Shown here: piece after piece, positions 1-11,077 of the stretch | Numbering within the stretch: position 1 is the first letter of the stretch | Layout of the letters: the number at the start of each line of letters is the position of its first letter | Assembly (NCBI GenBank): GCA_015178975.1 | Contig: WHVD01000123.1 | Coordinates: 186,001-250,000, forward strand | Length of the DNA: 64,000 nucleotides | Direction: 5' to 3' | DNA from: Hysterangium stoloniferum | Taxonomy: Eukaryota > Basidiomycota > Agaricomycetes > Hysterangiales > Hysterangiaceae | Position numbers and translations under genes: made by a program | The notes under the pieces: model-generated | Told to the model about the DNA's origin: nothing | Databases searched by the model: none | The model's input: only the letters and a program-made list of their open reading frames with translations

Positions 1-1793
1 TAGTTTCCCCAGAGGTGTTGAGTTCAGAGCAACGGGACCAGATCGTTCAGAAGGGGATGAGAGAGATATTCAGGGAGAAGCTTCAAGAACGATGGAGTTG
101 TAATGAACCCGGCCATGATTTATGTTATCGGGCCCCCGATGACGAGCAGCACATACAACTGTCTGCAAACCATATAGAGATTTGGGTTGACGAGTGGGTG
201 AGTAAAGTATAATGCTATTTCCATGTGATCTGTGTAACATGCTGGGCATTTTAGTGTCAAGGAGAAACGGGCTACCATGACCCACCGAATGTTGTTAAGA
301 TATCCACCAATACGACATCCAACCTCAGCCCGTATCGCAGTCATGACGATGACTGGGGAATAATCTCACGGAGTCTTGTGACATCTTCAAGTATTGAAAT
401 TGGCCCCGGGTATTACTGTGGAGTCGGTTTGGAAAGGGTTGGGATGAAACTCCTCCACAGTGCAAAGAAAGCTTCACTGATGGTAAAGCTGACAATATAC
501 GGGCAAATAATGAGTCAATTGTCTCAAGACGACGGTGCCTTGAGCAAGATTCTACACAAGCATCTCACCCTGCGAAGATTGGGAATGCTGGTTCAAGAGA
601 CTGTTGATTTAATGAGGTAGGGATACCTCAGCGTCAATCATTGGATACACTCGAAATACTTATGTCTGAATCGTAGACCTACATACCCGCCTCAAATTCA
701 GAGAAGAGCGAGGAGGGTTTTAGATGATTTCCAGGTCTCTTCATTTCACACGCAGCAGAGTAGCAAAGGCCATACTTCCCAACTTATGCTATCTTTCGCT
801 TCAGCCTTTAGATGGTGTCCCGGCGTTTATTGGTCAAATAGCAATACGTCAACGGCGATTACGTCATCACTTTACAACGTTTTAGTCAAGTCACCGCTGC
901 ACACCAATTTTGATGAGGTTGCATCAACATTTATCATAGACATCACCGGGTATCTAACAGTATTTGATCATCCTTTTCCCGTTTTGGGTGTTGTGTATAT
1001 CGTAGAAGCGATCTGCCACGTGCGTAAACTATCTGTAGAGGAGCTCACGGCGATCAGAGGTTACATTGAATTCTGGTTACAACCGTGCGTCGCGATATGA
1101 CATCATTTCATCCTGCCCACTATAACTATAACCATAACAGGCAAAATCACGTACAACAACATTTCTTGTATCCATATCCTATCCGGCTTCTCGTGTGTTG
1201 CATCCACCAAGATGCATGGTTTCGAGATATTGCTGGAGTTGTATTAAAGGTTATAGTGGACGACATAAACACGCATATAGCGTCATTGACACCTCATATT
1301 GATTCGGAGGCATCACGTTTACTGTATTGGAATATTCACTCCTTGCAAACCTTCTTCGACGACAGCAGGCTTCTTTCCGATCACATCAATCAGCTGAATG
1401 TGGTTTCTTCGTTCATTGGGTCCATCGTAAGGTACGTCCACACTATTTTACCTTGTAGCACCGTCTTACATATGCCTATGAAACTGTCCTACCAGTTTGA
1501 ATTTTATGGAAGCGAGTCCAAATTACCTGCTCTTGGATTCTGCCGAGGTAATCATAGCGGTTACTCTGAAGATGATAGCTGGATCATCCGAGCCCGAATC
1601 CGCATGTACCACAGTGCGCAGCCTTGATACCATCTCCATTCTCGTTTCTCTCCTTCTACATGTGGACGTAATGCGCGGCTCGACCAACGACCAATACATC
1701 AGTTACAGGCTTAAGCGTTTAGATTTGACCGCACGTTCTTTCCTTTGCATGGTCGCCACTCCTTCCACTTGTGTGTTGGTAGGGTATAATTAG
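1..1793 (+). CDS. Family A gene, copy A1 (5' end outside window)
   Basis: Unrecognised multi-exon protein, 5' truncated by the window. Exons: <1-197, 255-616, 677-1084, 1141-1431, 1496-1793; every intron is GT...AG and 56-64 nt long. Exon lengths 362, 408, 291 and 298 equal those of intact copies elsewhere, and phases join without a stop. Exon 1 holds two nearby cysteines (CNEPGHDLCY), then HIQLSANHIEIW; exon 2 starts CQGETGYHDPP. Exons 3-5 look helical, with conserved blocks VEELTAIRGYIEFWLQP, HQDAWFRDIAG, LLSDHINQLNVVSSFIG and AGSSEPESACTTVRSLDTI. No signal peptide or membrane segment is evident in the visible part. I know no function. The Cys...Cys-HIxL-W-GxT-PP pattern resembles, from memory only, a recurrent uncharacterised Agaricomycete domain. 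Family B converges on its 3' end. Confidence 0.8.
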
Positions 1794-1931
1794 AACTCCA
1801 TACCACTGTTGGAAAACATGGTTGCCCTTTTGCACCATCAAATAGACACCTTGCTCATCATTTCGCTTCGATAAGGCCGACACGTCTCAATCAAACCAGG
1901 AGGAGCCGAATAATGTCCCCCTTTATTCAAG

Positions 1932-2475
1932 TCACTTTGCACCCGGGATTGCAGATCTTATAAAGCTATATGATTTGGGTGGGCTTATGTAAGAACGCAT
2001 ATAGCCACTTTGTATTATCGCCGTGAGCTCCGCAGTTGTACCCATCCATGTGTTGAATACATTTGGTGCCACCAGCCGTGCGTAGACTAACATTCGAATC
2101 ATGAACAAGACATATTTTAAATGAGATATTACTGAATGTCTGAAGAAGTCCTCCCCCATCGCCATTTTGATGCATGTCTCGTTCAGGCTCATCATATCTT
2201 CGCCAGTATTTAATGAACAAGATCCATGATCTTAAAACCGAGGGCCTTTACACCGTGCGAGGCAATTTGTTCAGCGAATTCCTTAAACTAATTCTCTTCC
2301 ATTGAAAATTTGAAAATAAAAAGCTGCCAAAAGTCGAACAAATATAAGAGCGTATACAGCACTTTTCACAATTGCTGCAAGCTCTGCATGTTGCACGTGT
2401 TGATACCATAAATGAGTTGAATACACTTGCGGGCACCACCCGTGGCTAGACTGATATCCTATTTATAAATGACAA
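1932..2475 (-). pseudogene. Family B unit, convergent to A1
   Basis: Sequence repeated downstream of nearly every family A copy, always in the opposite direction. Two open blocks are visible. The block at 1932-2195 contains MMSLNETCIKMAMGEDFF, LKYVLFMIRMLVYARLV and TTAELTAIIQSGYMRS. A second block upstream on the minus strand (about 2230-2440) corresponds in better copies to FKEFAQxIASHGVKAL and KIMDLV. In this copy the second block has in-frame stops (TAG after the EEN of FSMEEN). I could not find splice sites joining the blocks, so the gene may be broken or my exon model wrong. Function unknown. Confidence 0.4.
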
Positions 2476-2499
2476 TCATTTCACACAGAACGCGGAGTG

Positions 2500-3010
2500 G
2501 AGAGTCGTATGAAGTAACATAATTTGGCACCATGTAAAAGCGAAGATAGTCACTTGCGAGATTCTCTAGACTGGTGTTGAATATATTCCGAGGACTACTC
2601 GCTGAAATCACAGCACATATACTAGCGGTAAATTTCAATCCAATACCACTAGGACATCTTAAAGAAGGCGGTCACACCGTTATTCTCCTGTCATTTGCTT
2701 CGGAGAACAGGAAGCCGGCCCAAAACAATGGACAACACCATGATCAGGACACCGACACGCCTTCACATGTTATGAGATTTCACGTCAGATAAGAGAAAAG
2801 TAGCTCGTGGTCATATCAGGTGGGATTACTTATCAACTCAGAGCTGCAGCCTACCCTGGACGACGACGACCCGGGGCGTGCAGAAGCCAAGCCACAAGAA
2901 GTCTCCTTTGTCTTGTGTTTCAATGTTTCAGTCGCTGGCGTCGCACTACACGCCACGACAATTTATTTGACTGACTATCCCGACTTTTCCTCTACTGCTT
3001 CCATTTAAGT
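2500..3010 (-). other. Upstream part of family B unit / conserved spacer
   Basis: This stretch recurs at about 24200-24600, 36000-36350 and, inverted, at 49330-49620. On the minus strand the best copy (49413-49622) has an open frame beginning MTTSYLSLIQGENSRRV and containing KKCRCLDHGVVHWF and KRRSGIRLTLLLLVYA; here the same frame is interrupted. It may be the first exon(s) of family B. A plus-strand frame at 2820-3008 (FVLCFNVSVAGVALHATTIY) is also shared with 36248-36454, so the coding strand is not settled. Confidence 0.35.
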
Positions 3011-3256
3011 TGACTGGAGTTCATTCCACCAATTGTAATGTTTGAAGTATTTCATATCGAGTAGTAACGAACCGGTGATTTGATTCAATATAATATTAAT
3101 GGAATCGTCGACTAGATATGTGGGACTCTTGAACGTTGGTCGTCGTCACCCGTTCCTTCCTATGCGTAGTCGCCACACCTTTCACTGATGTGTCGGTAGC
3201 ATGGTAGCATTTACAAATTCAACTTACTTCTCGATTTTCCGGAAAATAACATAACT

Positions 3257-3658
3257 ATGAGGGTTCCACACCGTTTTATCAAAAATAATGCTGGTGAGTT
3301 GGTCACCATAATGGTGCTAGCTAATGAGATACCGCCAGATGTTAGCTTTAACATTGGCAAGAACTCACATTACTTCACAGTATTAATCTACCCTGCCATC
3401 GTCACATCTAACAGAGTCGCTAAATTATGCAGCGAAGAGATAATCGAGGTTACTCTGATCCTGGTAGGTGGATTTTTTGGCCCTGGACTCGCGTGTACCA
3501 CGGTGCGCAGCTTCAACGTCATCGCCATTCTCGTTTCTCTTCTTAGACATTGGGACACGCTCCGTCGCTCAAAAACTATGGATTCATGGTGCACTTTAAT
3601 CGTGGTAGATGGAATATATATAAATATGCCATTCTTGGGTTTCATATTCATGTTCTGA
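3257..3658 (+). pseudogene. Diverged family A relative, D1
   Basis: Open frame of 133 codons with ATG at 3257 (MRVPHRFIKNNAGELV). It matches 33358-33739 and, more weakly, 24780-24900 and 36620-36760. The block VTLILVGGFFGPGLACTTVR and ILVSLLRHWD corresponds to exon 5 of family A (VTLKMIAGSSEPESACTTVR, ILVSLLLH), so this is a remnant of a more distant paralogue. The 3' third (after RRSKTMDSW) no longer resembles the family. Probably not a functional gene. Confidence 0.45.
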
Positions 3659-3739
3659 CATGGAACTCACTGTATTGAAAATTTGTCGCCTTGGGAAGAA
3701 AATGATTTCTTTTCTTTTGTCCTTTTTTTTTGGCTCACT

Positions 3740-5185
3740 TTGTAGGCATTAATAGTTGCATAAACCTACATCATTTGAGTCGGGTTGAGAGTTCATACAG
3801 CACTTCTTAGCTCACTGCAACTCTGGAATGCATTTTCTGACAAGAATTGTGTGGATGATACCTTTGGCTTTGGCTTTGACAGCAGTTGCTGTCACTTTGG
3901 GGAGCATACCGAAGTATAATTGTCATCAAGAGTGATCCTAATGGTATTCCAAAGAATATTTTTGTCCGTTAGTCATCCCAAAGAGATTTGAGGAACAATT
4001 CTGTGGTTATCCTGCTGTACTTGAGATTATCTGAGAGCTAAAACATTATGATGCATTTCCTTGGCAAGCTTGTATGTTCTGCTCATTTTTTTTATGACAA
4101 TAACCAATGATCAGCTTAGAGGTTTATTTAGACTCAGAGTACCTGGTCAGTTCCTTGACTGACAAATCAGCAAAAACAAGAAAATGAAGGATAGATTGGG
4201 GTGACAAACGCAGAGCTGCGATGAGAGGGGCCGTCACAGTGACCTGAAAGGGAATAGTGGAATGGGCAGCAACGAAGGGTGAGATGGGAGAAAAGCGGAA
4301 TGTGTAAGCATAGCACAGCATATTGAATCTTTACATACCGGAAGAGATCCACCTGCAATACGTGAAGCTACAGGAGGTCACAGTGTTTGAACTACCTTGT
4401 CATCGACGCTTTGAAGAGCAATGTCCACACATCAGTAGTGTTGGCTTGGGGCGAAACATTTACACTCAGACAGACAGGATGATAATAGGGTTAGCTGTAA
4501 GTAAGCGTTGCCTGACACGGGAATATAGTTAGAATCTGTTCAAACACAGCCGGATGGATTCGTCACAATCAAGGATGTGGTGAGGGCGAATGAAGAAATC
4601 ACGTTGCCTACCATTAGCGGGACTAGGCCATCACTTACCCTGGGTGTCTCCTCAGTAAAAGTCTGTCAAATTAAACAGGACGTGTGAAATCTCCCCGGAC
4701 AAAGCCTGAGGCTGGTAGCGCCAACTTGAAGGCAGCAACCGATGGGCATCGCTCTGGACTGCATTTATATTATACATGGCAATGTCACTTCTTGATATCA
4801 GAAAAGCCGGGCATCACTCTGGACTGCATTTATATCATACATGACAATGTCACTTCTCGATATCAGAAAGGCCGTTTTGCTTTCAACTCTGACGCTCGAG
4901 AATGCTAGACACACTATACTATGAGGTGACAATCGACTAAACTATATTAGATGCTGTATGAGCCTTCAGTGGAAGGCGTAAGAAGTAGCAAGGTAACCTC
5001 GTTACACTGGAGCCTATAAGGTTCAAGGATGGTGAAGGAACCATGTGTACGAAGGCAGGAATGAAATGCTGTGTATCCTGTGTAAGCACGGTCAGAAGGC
5101 TGTCCTTTGGTGGAATTAACTCTCCGACCGATGGTGGCATAAATACAAGATACCCCCTTCTAGTGCAAGTAAGACTGCTACCCTC
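3740..5185 (+). pseudogene. Family C exon block upstream of A2
   Basis: Exon remnants that precede family A copies. At about 3900-3950 YRSIIVIKSDPNGI matches a block at 38260-38300. At 4323 MNLYIPEEIHLQYVKL is followed by LPCHRRFEEQCPHISS and LGRNI. At 4560-4660 a frame reads QPDGFVTIKDVVRANEEIT. After an intron (gtaaaa... to ...ctggtag, about 4656-4719) comes RQLEGSNRWASLWTAFI. The last exon is broken by a 65-bp tandem duplication (4744-4808 and 4809-4873), which shifts the frame. CCVSC at about 5070 precedes a GTAAGC donor shortly before the A2 start codon. Whether C is a separate gene or the 5' part of A is open. Confidence 0.4.
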
Positions 5186-6062
5186 CAATGTCTCCTTTCA
5201 ACGAGACGACTCTGGGGAATGTCGATTCGGCTACGGCTGGGATCTACCTTGAAGACATTGAGGAGCTACCACCCTTAGTTTCCCCAGGTGTATTGAGCTC
5301 AGAGAAACGGGACGAGATCATTGAAGGGATGAGAGAGATATTCAGGGAGAAGCTTCAAGAACGATGGCGCTGTAACGAACCTGGCCATTATTTGTGTTAT
5401 CGGGCCCCCGATGATGAGCGGCACATACGGCTGTCTGCAAATCATATAGAGGTCTGGGTTGACGAGTTGGTGAGTAAAATATAATGCTATTTCCAGCGTG
5501 ATCTGAGTCAGATGAGGCACATTTCAGTGTCAAGGAGAAACGACCTACCATGACCCACCCACTGTTGTGAAGATATCCACCGACACGACATGGAACCTCA
5601 GCCCGTATCACAGTCATGCAGAGGACTGGGGAATGATCTCAGGGAGTCTTGAAACATCGTCAAGTATTGAAATTGGCCCCGGGTATTACTGTGGAGTCGG
5701 TTTGGAAAGGATTGGGATGAAAGTCCTCCACAGTGCGAAGAAAGCTTCACTGATGGCAAAGCTGACAATATACAAAGAAATCATGAGTCAATTGTCTCAA
5801 GACAGTGCCTGTAGCAAGGTTCTACACAAGCATCTCACCCTGCCAAGATTGGGAAGACTAGTTCGAGAGAATGTTGAATTAGCGAGGTAGGGATACCTTA
5901 GCGTCAATCATTGGATACACTGGAAATACTCAGGTCCTTTGTAGGCCGACATACCCACCTCAAATTCGGAGACGAGCATGGAGGGTTTTAAAGGAGTACT
6001 TGGTGCCTTCACTTCATATGCGGCGAAGTAGCAAAGGTCACACTACCCAGCTTATGACATCC

Positions 6063-6160
6063 AGCTTCGTCTATGCCAAACTAATAATCATGAAGAGCTG
6101 TATGGTTGGGTAGGGGAAGAGCGTTAGCTCTTCGGATCTGCGTGGTAAGACTCGCCGCTC
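6063..6160. repeat. Ngaro split repeat A, outer copy
   Basis: 98 bp beginning agcttcgtctatgcc, matching 6470-6567 with one visible difference (ggatctgcg versus ggatatgcg). It contains a perfect 7-bp hairpin, GAAGAGC-gtta-GCTCTTC, at 6116-6133. Confidence 0.9.
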
Positions 6161-6285
6161 GGGAGGGCGGGCCTTCTATGCATTTACAACTCTCGTTATT
6201 AATAAGCTTGGTATAATAATCTTTGTCATAAATTACAGATTGACGCTGGCGGTATTTAGAACCAAAAAGAGGGTGGGCGGGTGGG

Positions 6286-6469
6286 TAAAGCGATGAGAAA
6301 TAGAAGAAACGAATGATGATATGCTAGAGAGTGAAAGACCGTCAAGAAGAAAAGACGATCACGTCGTCGTAAGAGAAAAGAATGTGGGCGTTCTTCATAC
6401 GCTCGGCTGGACGTTGAGTGCCGAACTGCTCCCGGCAAGCCAGGGATTGTGCGGCACTATGAACTATCC
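6286..6469. repeat. Ngaro split repeat B, inner copy
   Basis: 184 bp from taaagcgatgagaaatag to ctatgaactatcc, matching the outer copy at 11078-11261 with very few differences (for example accgtcaag versus accgtcgag). Its right end abuts the inner copy of repeat A. Confidence 0.9.
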
Positions 6470-6567
6470 AGCTTCGTCTATGCCAAACTAATAATCATGA
6501 AGAGCTGTATGGTTGGGTAGGGGAAGAGCGTTAGCTCTTCGGATATGCGTGGTAAGACTCGCCGCTC
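6470..6567. repeat. Ngaro split repeat A, inner copy
   Basis: Second copy of the 98-bp repeat of 6063-6160. It lies directly against repeat B (6286-6469) and marks the 3' side of the coding region. Confidence 0.9.
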
Positions 6568-6619
6568 ACCCACCAAGGCTTGCCTACCACCGCGGTGAGG
6601 ATGCGCCGCCTACCCAACC

Positions 6620-7740
6620 CTAGGCAGGCCTCGATTGAACAGAAAGGTTTGCCATATGACGTGAGGCGATTTGCTCGAAGGCCCTGATATATGTCTCATA
6701 GGCTAAGGATTTCCATCTGCCCGCTAATCGAACGATCTCAGGATTGACTCCTTGTGCTAAGAAAAAGGAAGCACCACCAATGCGGAATGAGTGGCCGAAG
6801 GTCGTTCCCCACCCCCGGGCTCCAAGGATCGAGTTAATCCGCTCAATTGCTATTTTTTTAACTAAAGGTCTGATATTGCCATTGCCATCTCGCCAGCAGA
6901 ATAGGGGATCCCTGGGCCCTGCTGGGACGATTCGTGACAAGTTGATTAGGGCCTCGACTGGGCAGACTCCTTGCTGGTCTGTTATGAAAACCGACTGAGA
7001 GACCCCAGGTTTGGATGTCTTTGATGATGGTAGGTCTAAACGTGCGTAGCGTTTACCATCAATGTCATAGCTGATCAAAACGTCCTTTCACGATAGGTGC
7101 ATTCTGGCATCAAATCGCGCATACGCAGGAACCGTGACTTCACCAAAACGCATTAGTCCCCAGAAGGCACATGAAGCGGCTGCCCAGATGCAAGCGTCGA
7201 AGGTATCGTTCAGGTCTAGGGCCATCTTCAGGGCCTCTAGCATTCCGAGCCTTACTGGGGGCCGTGGCGGACGCTTTCGTGATTTGCCCTGCAGGTTCTC
7301 TAAGCCCCGCAGTGACCAGTTGATCCTCAAATTTTCGTCCTCTGACAGTGGAGGTGGCCATCCTTGTGCTAAGTGCCATGCTCTGATTGCGGAGAGGTAC
7401 TTCCTTGTCCCACTGACTGAGATCGTTTCGAAAGGTGTGCCACCAGTGAGATTCTCGCCTAGGTATGCTGGGTCCGCTGAAGCCCATAGTGCGAAGGAGT
7501 GCAGCAGCGGGAAGGATGCAGGGAGTCTCTCGGATTCGGGAACTGAGAAAATGTCGCAAAAATATGAAATTTGCGTAAGCCGGCACCATACCCGTTGGTA
7601 TCCTGCAGTGACGCTTCTGAGGCAATGCCGGCGAGTAGGTGTAGAATGGGGTGGTCCACTGTGGATGGTGGAGGTGTATTGACCCCTTTCCATCTGAACA
7701 GCCTCTCGCCTGACTTACACGATGGTCTCAGGGTCGATGG
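6620..7740 (-). pseudogene. Tyrosine recombinase of the Ngaro element
   Basis: Integrates the element's DNA circle into the genome. The catalytic half shows the conserved first arginine in FWGLMRFGEVTVP, then HSFRIGGASFFLAQG (H-x-x-R) and AGRWKSLAYETYIR with the likely nucleophilic tyrosine. The N-terminal half has FCDIFSVPESERLPASFPLL and TRKYLSAIRAWH, typical of fungal elements of this group. Two breaks: an in-frame TGA at 7088-7090 (between ARMHLS and KDVLISY), best explained by CGA to TGA at a CpG; and a one-base loss in the A-run 7558-7562 (T-run on the coding strand), upstream of which LRKFHIF continues in another frame. The start is not determined; similarity begins near 7735. Inactive unless these are assembly errors. 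Confidence 0.85.
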
Positions 7741-7811
7741 GAGGAGGTGCAAATGGCATGTTCCCGACGTCTGTGGGGGTGGAGTGAATGGAGCTGAGAT
7801 CATGACTGGCG

Positions 7812-9400
7812 CTACAACGATTGGATCCGATGCTCCAGGTGTTTTGGGATAGTAATCTTGGTATGGGTGCGTGCCATTGGAAAGCCTTCGAGGAATTGGG
7901 TGATATGCCCGCGTGAGAGAGCATCGGAAATGTTGTACCTCGATGGTACATATTCGGCTTTCAGTTGTATTCGGCTCGTAGCTAAGAGTTTGTATATCTC
8001 TTTGAGGATTTTGTTTGTCTCCTTGCTGCGAGATCTGCCCTTGTTCAGGATAGCGATGACCCCACTGTTGTCTGACCGCACTAAAAAGGTTGAATGCGAT
8101 GGGTGCTGCTGGCTTACTAATCCGCTTTGTAGGGCTACTCTCAAGCCCAACTCTACGACAACCGCCTCTGCCCATCCGATATCGAATTGGCGGTGTGGGC
8201 CTACTTTGAAACCTGGTGCCCACTTCCACACCGCCCACTGGTTGCCGACCACCATGCCTAACCCAAAGGAGGTGCTGGCGTCCCCCCACCATCCTATGTC
8301 TATGACCTCCGATGAGGGGATAGGAAGCTCGTTTGGAAGATGCTGTAGAATAAAACGAATCCATGAGAGGTTGGCCAGCACTGCGGGGCTCGGGTGTAAC
8401 GATGCCCTTCGGGACTGGAAGCTGGAGGCAAATGTGGAAATGGAGCGTAGAAAAGGCCGAATCCATGGGAAGATGGATGATATATGAACTAACTTTCCGT
8501 GTAGCTTTTCCGCCTCGCTCATAGAAAAAAGTGCCTCCTCCAATGCCCATTGATTGATCAACTCGAGGGTGGCATGTAGTTTCTCTGGTGGGATTGCAAC
8601 TGTCCTGGCAGCCAAGTCCCACACGAAGCCGATGTATTTCTGTTTGGTGGAGAATGGCCGCATCTTGCTCTGGCTCCATGGCACGCCGAACTGCGATGTC
8701 AGGGAGATGAAGTCCTCCTCGGTCCAAGAGTGCCCAGGTGGGCGAATGGCGAGGAAGTCGTCTACCCACTTGAGGAGCCACCCGAAGCCAGCCTTCCTGT
8801 ACAGCGCTATCAGCATGTTGGCGATGCTGCCGAATACTCCAGCACTCGAGGCCAGGCCAAACGCCACTGCTCGGTTGACGTAGACCTGGCCATCCCAGAA
8901 TATGCAACATGCGTTTTGCTGGTTCGGTCTGATGGGAGTGATGCGGTATGCCACGGAAATGTCGAATGTGGCTGCTACACAGCCATCTGGTAAGGATAGG
9001 ATCAGAGCTGCGGCATCCAAGAAGGTACCCCATTCTGTGGGGAAGTCATCTGGGTTTATGCCACTGTTTATGGAGGGGTGTTCTGTGTCTCCCCGTGGGA
9101 AGGAAAGGTCTTGGATTAGGCGGTAAGTGTCTGAATGCGGTTTGGGGATCAGGCCCAAGGGTGAAGTCTGGAATGGGCCAATGAGCCGCTCCAGCTCGTC
9201 TGGTGTGTAGCCTTTGGAGTAGCGTCCTGCCTCCTGCTCGCTCGATATGTATCTGTGAATAAAGTCCGTGTCTAGTAGTGAAGATCTGTGATTTTCGAAA
9301 AATGAGGGTGCAAGATAAGTGGGTTTTAACCCCAATGTCAAACCCGTTTATTAAACCTGATATAACGTTCTGCCAATCCTGGAGTATACCATATTTACAC
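7812..9400 (-). pseudogene. Reverse transcriptase and RNase H of the Ngaro element
   Basis: Copies the element RNA into DNA. The main frame (7812-9341) has RT motifs LGLIPKPHSDTYRLIQDLS, AATFDISVAYRITPI (first catalytic Asp) and LLKWVDDFLA (VDD active site). RNase H follows: IGWWGDASTSFG (Asp), EAVVVELGLR (Glu), RSDNSGVIAI (Asp) and SRYNISDALSRG (Asp). The start of the protein lies in the neighbouring frame upstream: TPLDPIAAAGTLCKYGI and ISGLINGFDIG lead to the block LKPTYLAPSFFENH only if one G of GGGG (9330-9333) is skipped, so there is a one-base frameshift. The TTG at 9341 is not a real start. The frame overlaps or follows the end of gag closely. Confidence 0.85.
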
Positions 9401-9451
9401 AATGTACCTGCCGCTGCGATGGGATCGAGCGGCGTGGCAACCCGACGAGGG

Positions 9452-11068
9452 TCAGAGCTGCCTGCAGGCTCCTGCTCCGTGGTCTTTCTCGAAGCAGATG
9501 CTACAGGCATGTGTATTGATGCAATTGTCGCCCTGCTTGCACTGGGATCCCAGTGCCCAGCCGAAGCAGAACTGCTTGCCGTCGGGGGCTGCAAGGGTGT
9601 GCTTGTTTCTGGCACTCTGGACAATGGGGGCAGCATTCTTCCCTGCTGTGGTGAGCCTGGCACTGCAATCTGCTGGAAAGTGTCCCTGTGCTCCACACCG
9701 AAAACAGTGCGACCTCTCCCCCTCGGAGCGTGGTTTCTTTCGAGAAGCCGACAGATGGGTTGGGGGCCCTGCTGAGTGCGGGCGCTTTGGAGGGGTGACT
9801 GATGGGCCACTAGTCCTTGATGCCTGAAGTGCCGCTCGCGTCGAAATGACGGTGAGTGCATTGGTATCCAAGCAGCCTAAGTCGTGGGCGAGGTTGCGGG
9901 CCGCTGCCTCCCTTTGCTGGGTGTCATAGTCCATAGCGACCTCCCAACTATGCGACTTCGCGATGGTTGTTACGATGGAGTGGTGCGCCATGAGTGCAGT
10001 GGCTCGGGCATCCCCACCATGTGCCCTTGTGCGGTCAACTGCCGCTGCTGCAGCAGCTAGCCAGTCAATGATGCTAATCCCTTTCTCGTTCTCACGATCT
10101 AGCCCTTTGGCCATGATGCTGCCGGATGGTGAGAAGGTAAATTCTTCTGTGCCCCGTTCCGCCTTCCGGCGAGCCTCTGTTGTGAGTGCTGTGTAAGGGA
10201 CGTAGTGCAAGTTCCTAAAGGCTTCCTCCACTTTCCGTGGTATAGCTGAAAGGTGCAAAGGTGGGAGGGGATCGTAAACACCTGAACGATGCAAAAGGAA
10301 AGGAAAAAAAAAAGGAAAGGAAAGGCCATCAGCCAGGAGGGGGTAAATGACCCCCGCCTGGCCCGATTGGCTGCCTGCCCCTGCATCCTTCAGACGGCAG
10401 TATGGCAACATGGGATGCACTCTCCCGATCGCAACACGATCCTTCTGGGAGCCAGCAGCACCCCAGGTCAGAATGGTTGGGCTGAAATGCCCGCATACTG
10501 CAAGGCGCCCCAGATGGATAAGGTGCTGCATGCTGCAAGCACCGCCGATGGAAATGACCACGGCTACTGAAGGAAGGGGGGGGGGGGGGGAGGGAAGGCA
10601 CTCACGGATCTCTAAAGCATTGGCTTTGAACCCTGGGATGATATCTGGGACTGGGGTCCTCCTGCTGACCTTGGAAGTGTCAGCATTCAGTGCCGCAGCA
10701 TTGGCCCACTGCACTGTGTCAGGGTCGGAGAATAATCTCATAACGCCTGGGGGACCTTCAGGTGCTGCCGTGCCCACCTGCTCGCTGGGGGTGCAACTGC
10801 TTGCCAGTGTGCTCCGCTGGGCCATTAGTAGTGCAATCTGGGTGTCTAGGCGTTCGAGTTCGCTTGCTGGCAGCTGAGGGCCTGCAGGTTGGTTCTGCTC
10901 ATTGCCATCAGGGCTGTCAGCCTGTGGTATAGCAGAGGAACCAGCCGCCACCGCCGCTGCGGACCGTGGTAACTCCATCCTCGTGTTGTCGTGGTGTGCG
11001 GTGTGCTGCTCACCTAAGTTGATGCCTAAGTGTGCGAACACCCCATGAGGCGCAGGTCCAGTTGTCAT
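9452..11068 (-). CDS. Gag-like protein of the Ngaro element
   Basis: Nucleocapsid-type protein. The likely ATG is at 11068 (MTTGPAPHGVFAH), just inside repeat B; an open frame continues upstream into the repeat but is probably not translated. The N-terminal part is Ala/Pro/Ser rich with a short helix (LERLDTQIALLMAQRSTL). The central part includes RKVEEAFRNLHYVPY and ISIIDWLAAAAAAVDRTR. The C-terminus carries a CCHC knuckle CFRCGAQGHFPADC and a second Cys/His cluster, CFGWALGSQCKQGDNC then CSICFEKDHGAGAC. A probable intron lies at 10282-10605 (GTGAGT...CAG on the coding strand, with a long C/G run); removing it joins ALEIRE to GVYDPLPPLHLS. It is 324 nt and open, so both forms can be read. 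Confidence 0.8.
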   Translation of the reverse strand: MTTGPAPHGVFAHLGINLGEQHTAHHDNTRMELPRSAAAVAAGSSAIPQADSPDGNEQNQPAGPQLPASELERLDTQIALLMAQRSTLASSCTPSEQVGTAAPEGPPGVMRLFSDPDTVQWANAAALNADTSKVSRRTPVPDIIPGFKANALEIRECLPSPPPPLPSVAVVISIGGACSMQHLIHLGRLAVCGHFSPTILTWGAAGSQKDRVAIGRVHPMLPYCRLKDAGAGSQSGQAGVIYPLLADGLSFPFFFPFLLHRSGVYDPLPPLHLSAIPRKVEEAFRNLHYVPYTALTTEARRKAERGTEEFTFSPSGSIMAKGLDRENEKGISIIDWLAAAAAAVDRTRAHGGDARATALMAHHSIVTTIAKSHSWEVAMDYDTQQREAAARNLAHDLGCLDTNALTVISTRAALQASRTSGPSVTPPKRPHSAGPPTHLSASRKKPRSEGERSHCFRCGAQGHFPADCSARLTTAGKNAAPIVQSARNKHTLAAPDGKQFCFGWALGSQCKQGDNCINTHACSICFEKDHGAGACRQL

Positions 11069-11077
11069 CCTGTAAGA

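Noticed and set aside
7459-9033. Long open frame on the minus strand overlapping the Ngaro RT
   Set aside because: It is a shadow frame of the RT/RNase H region with no conserved motif; only its last part overlaps the true 5' part of the recombinase frame.
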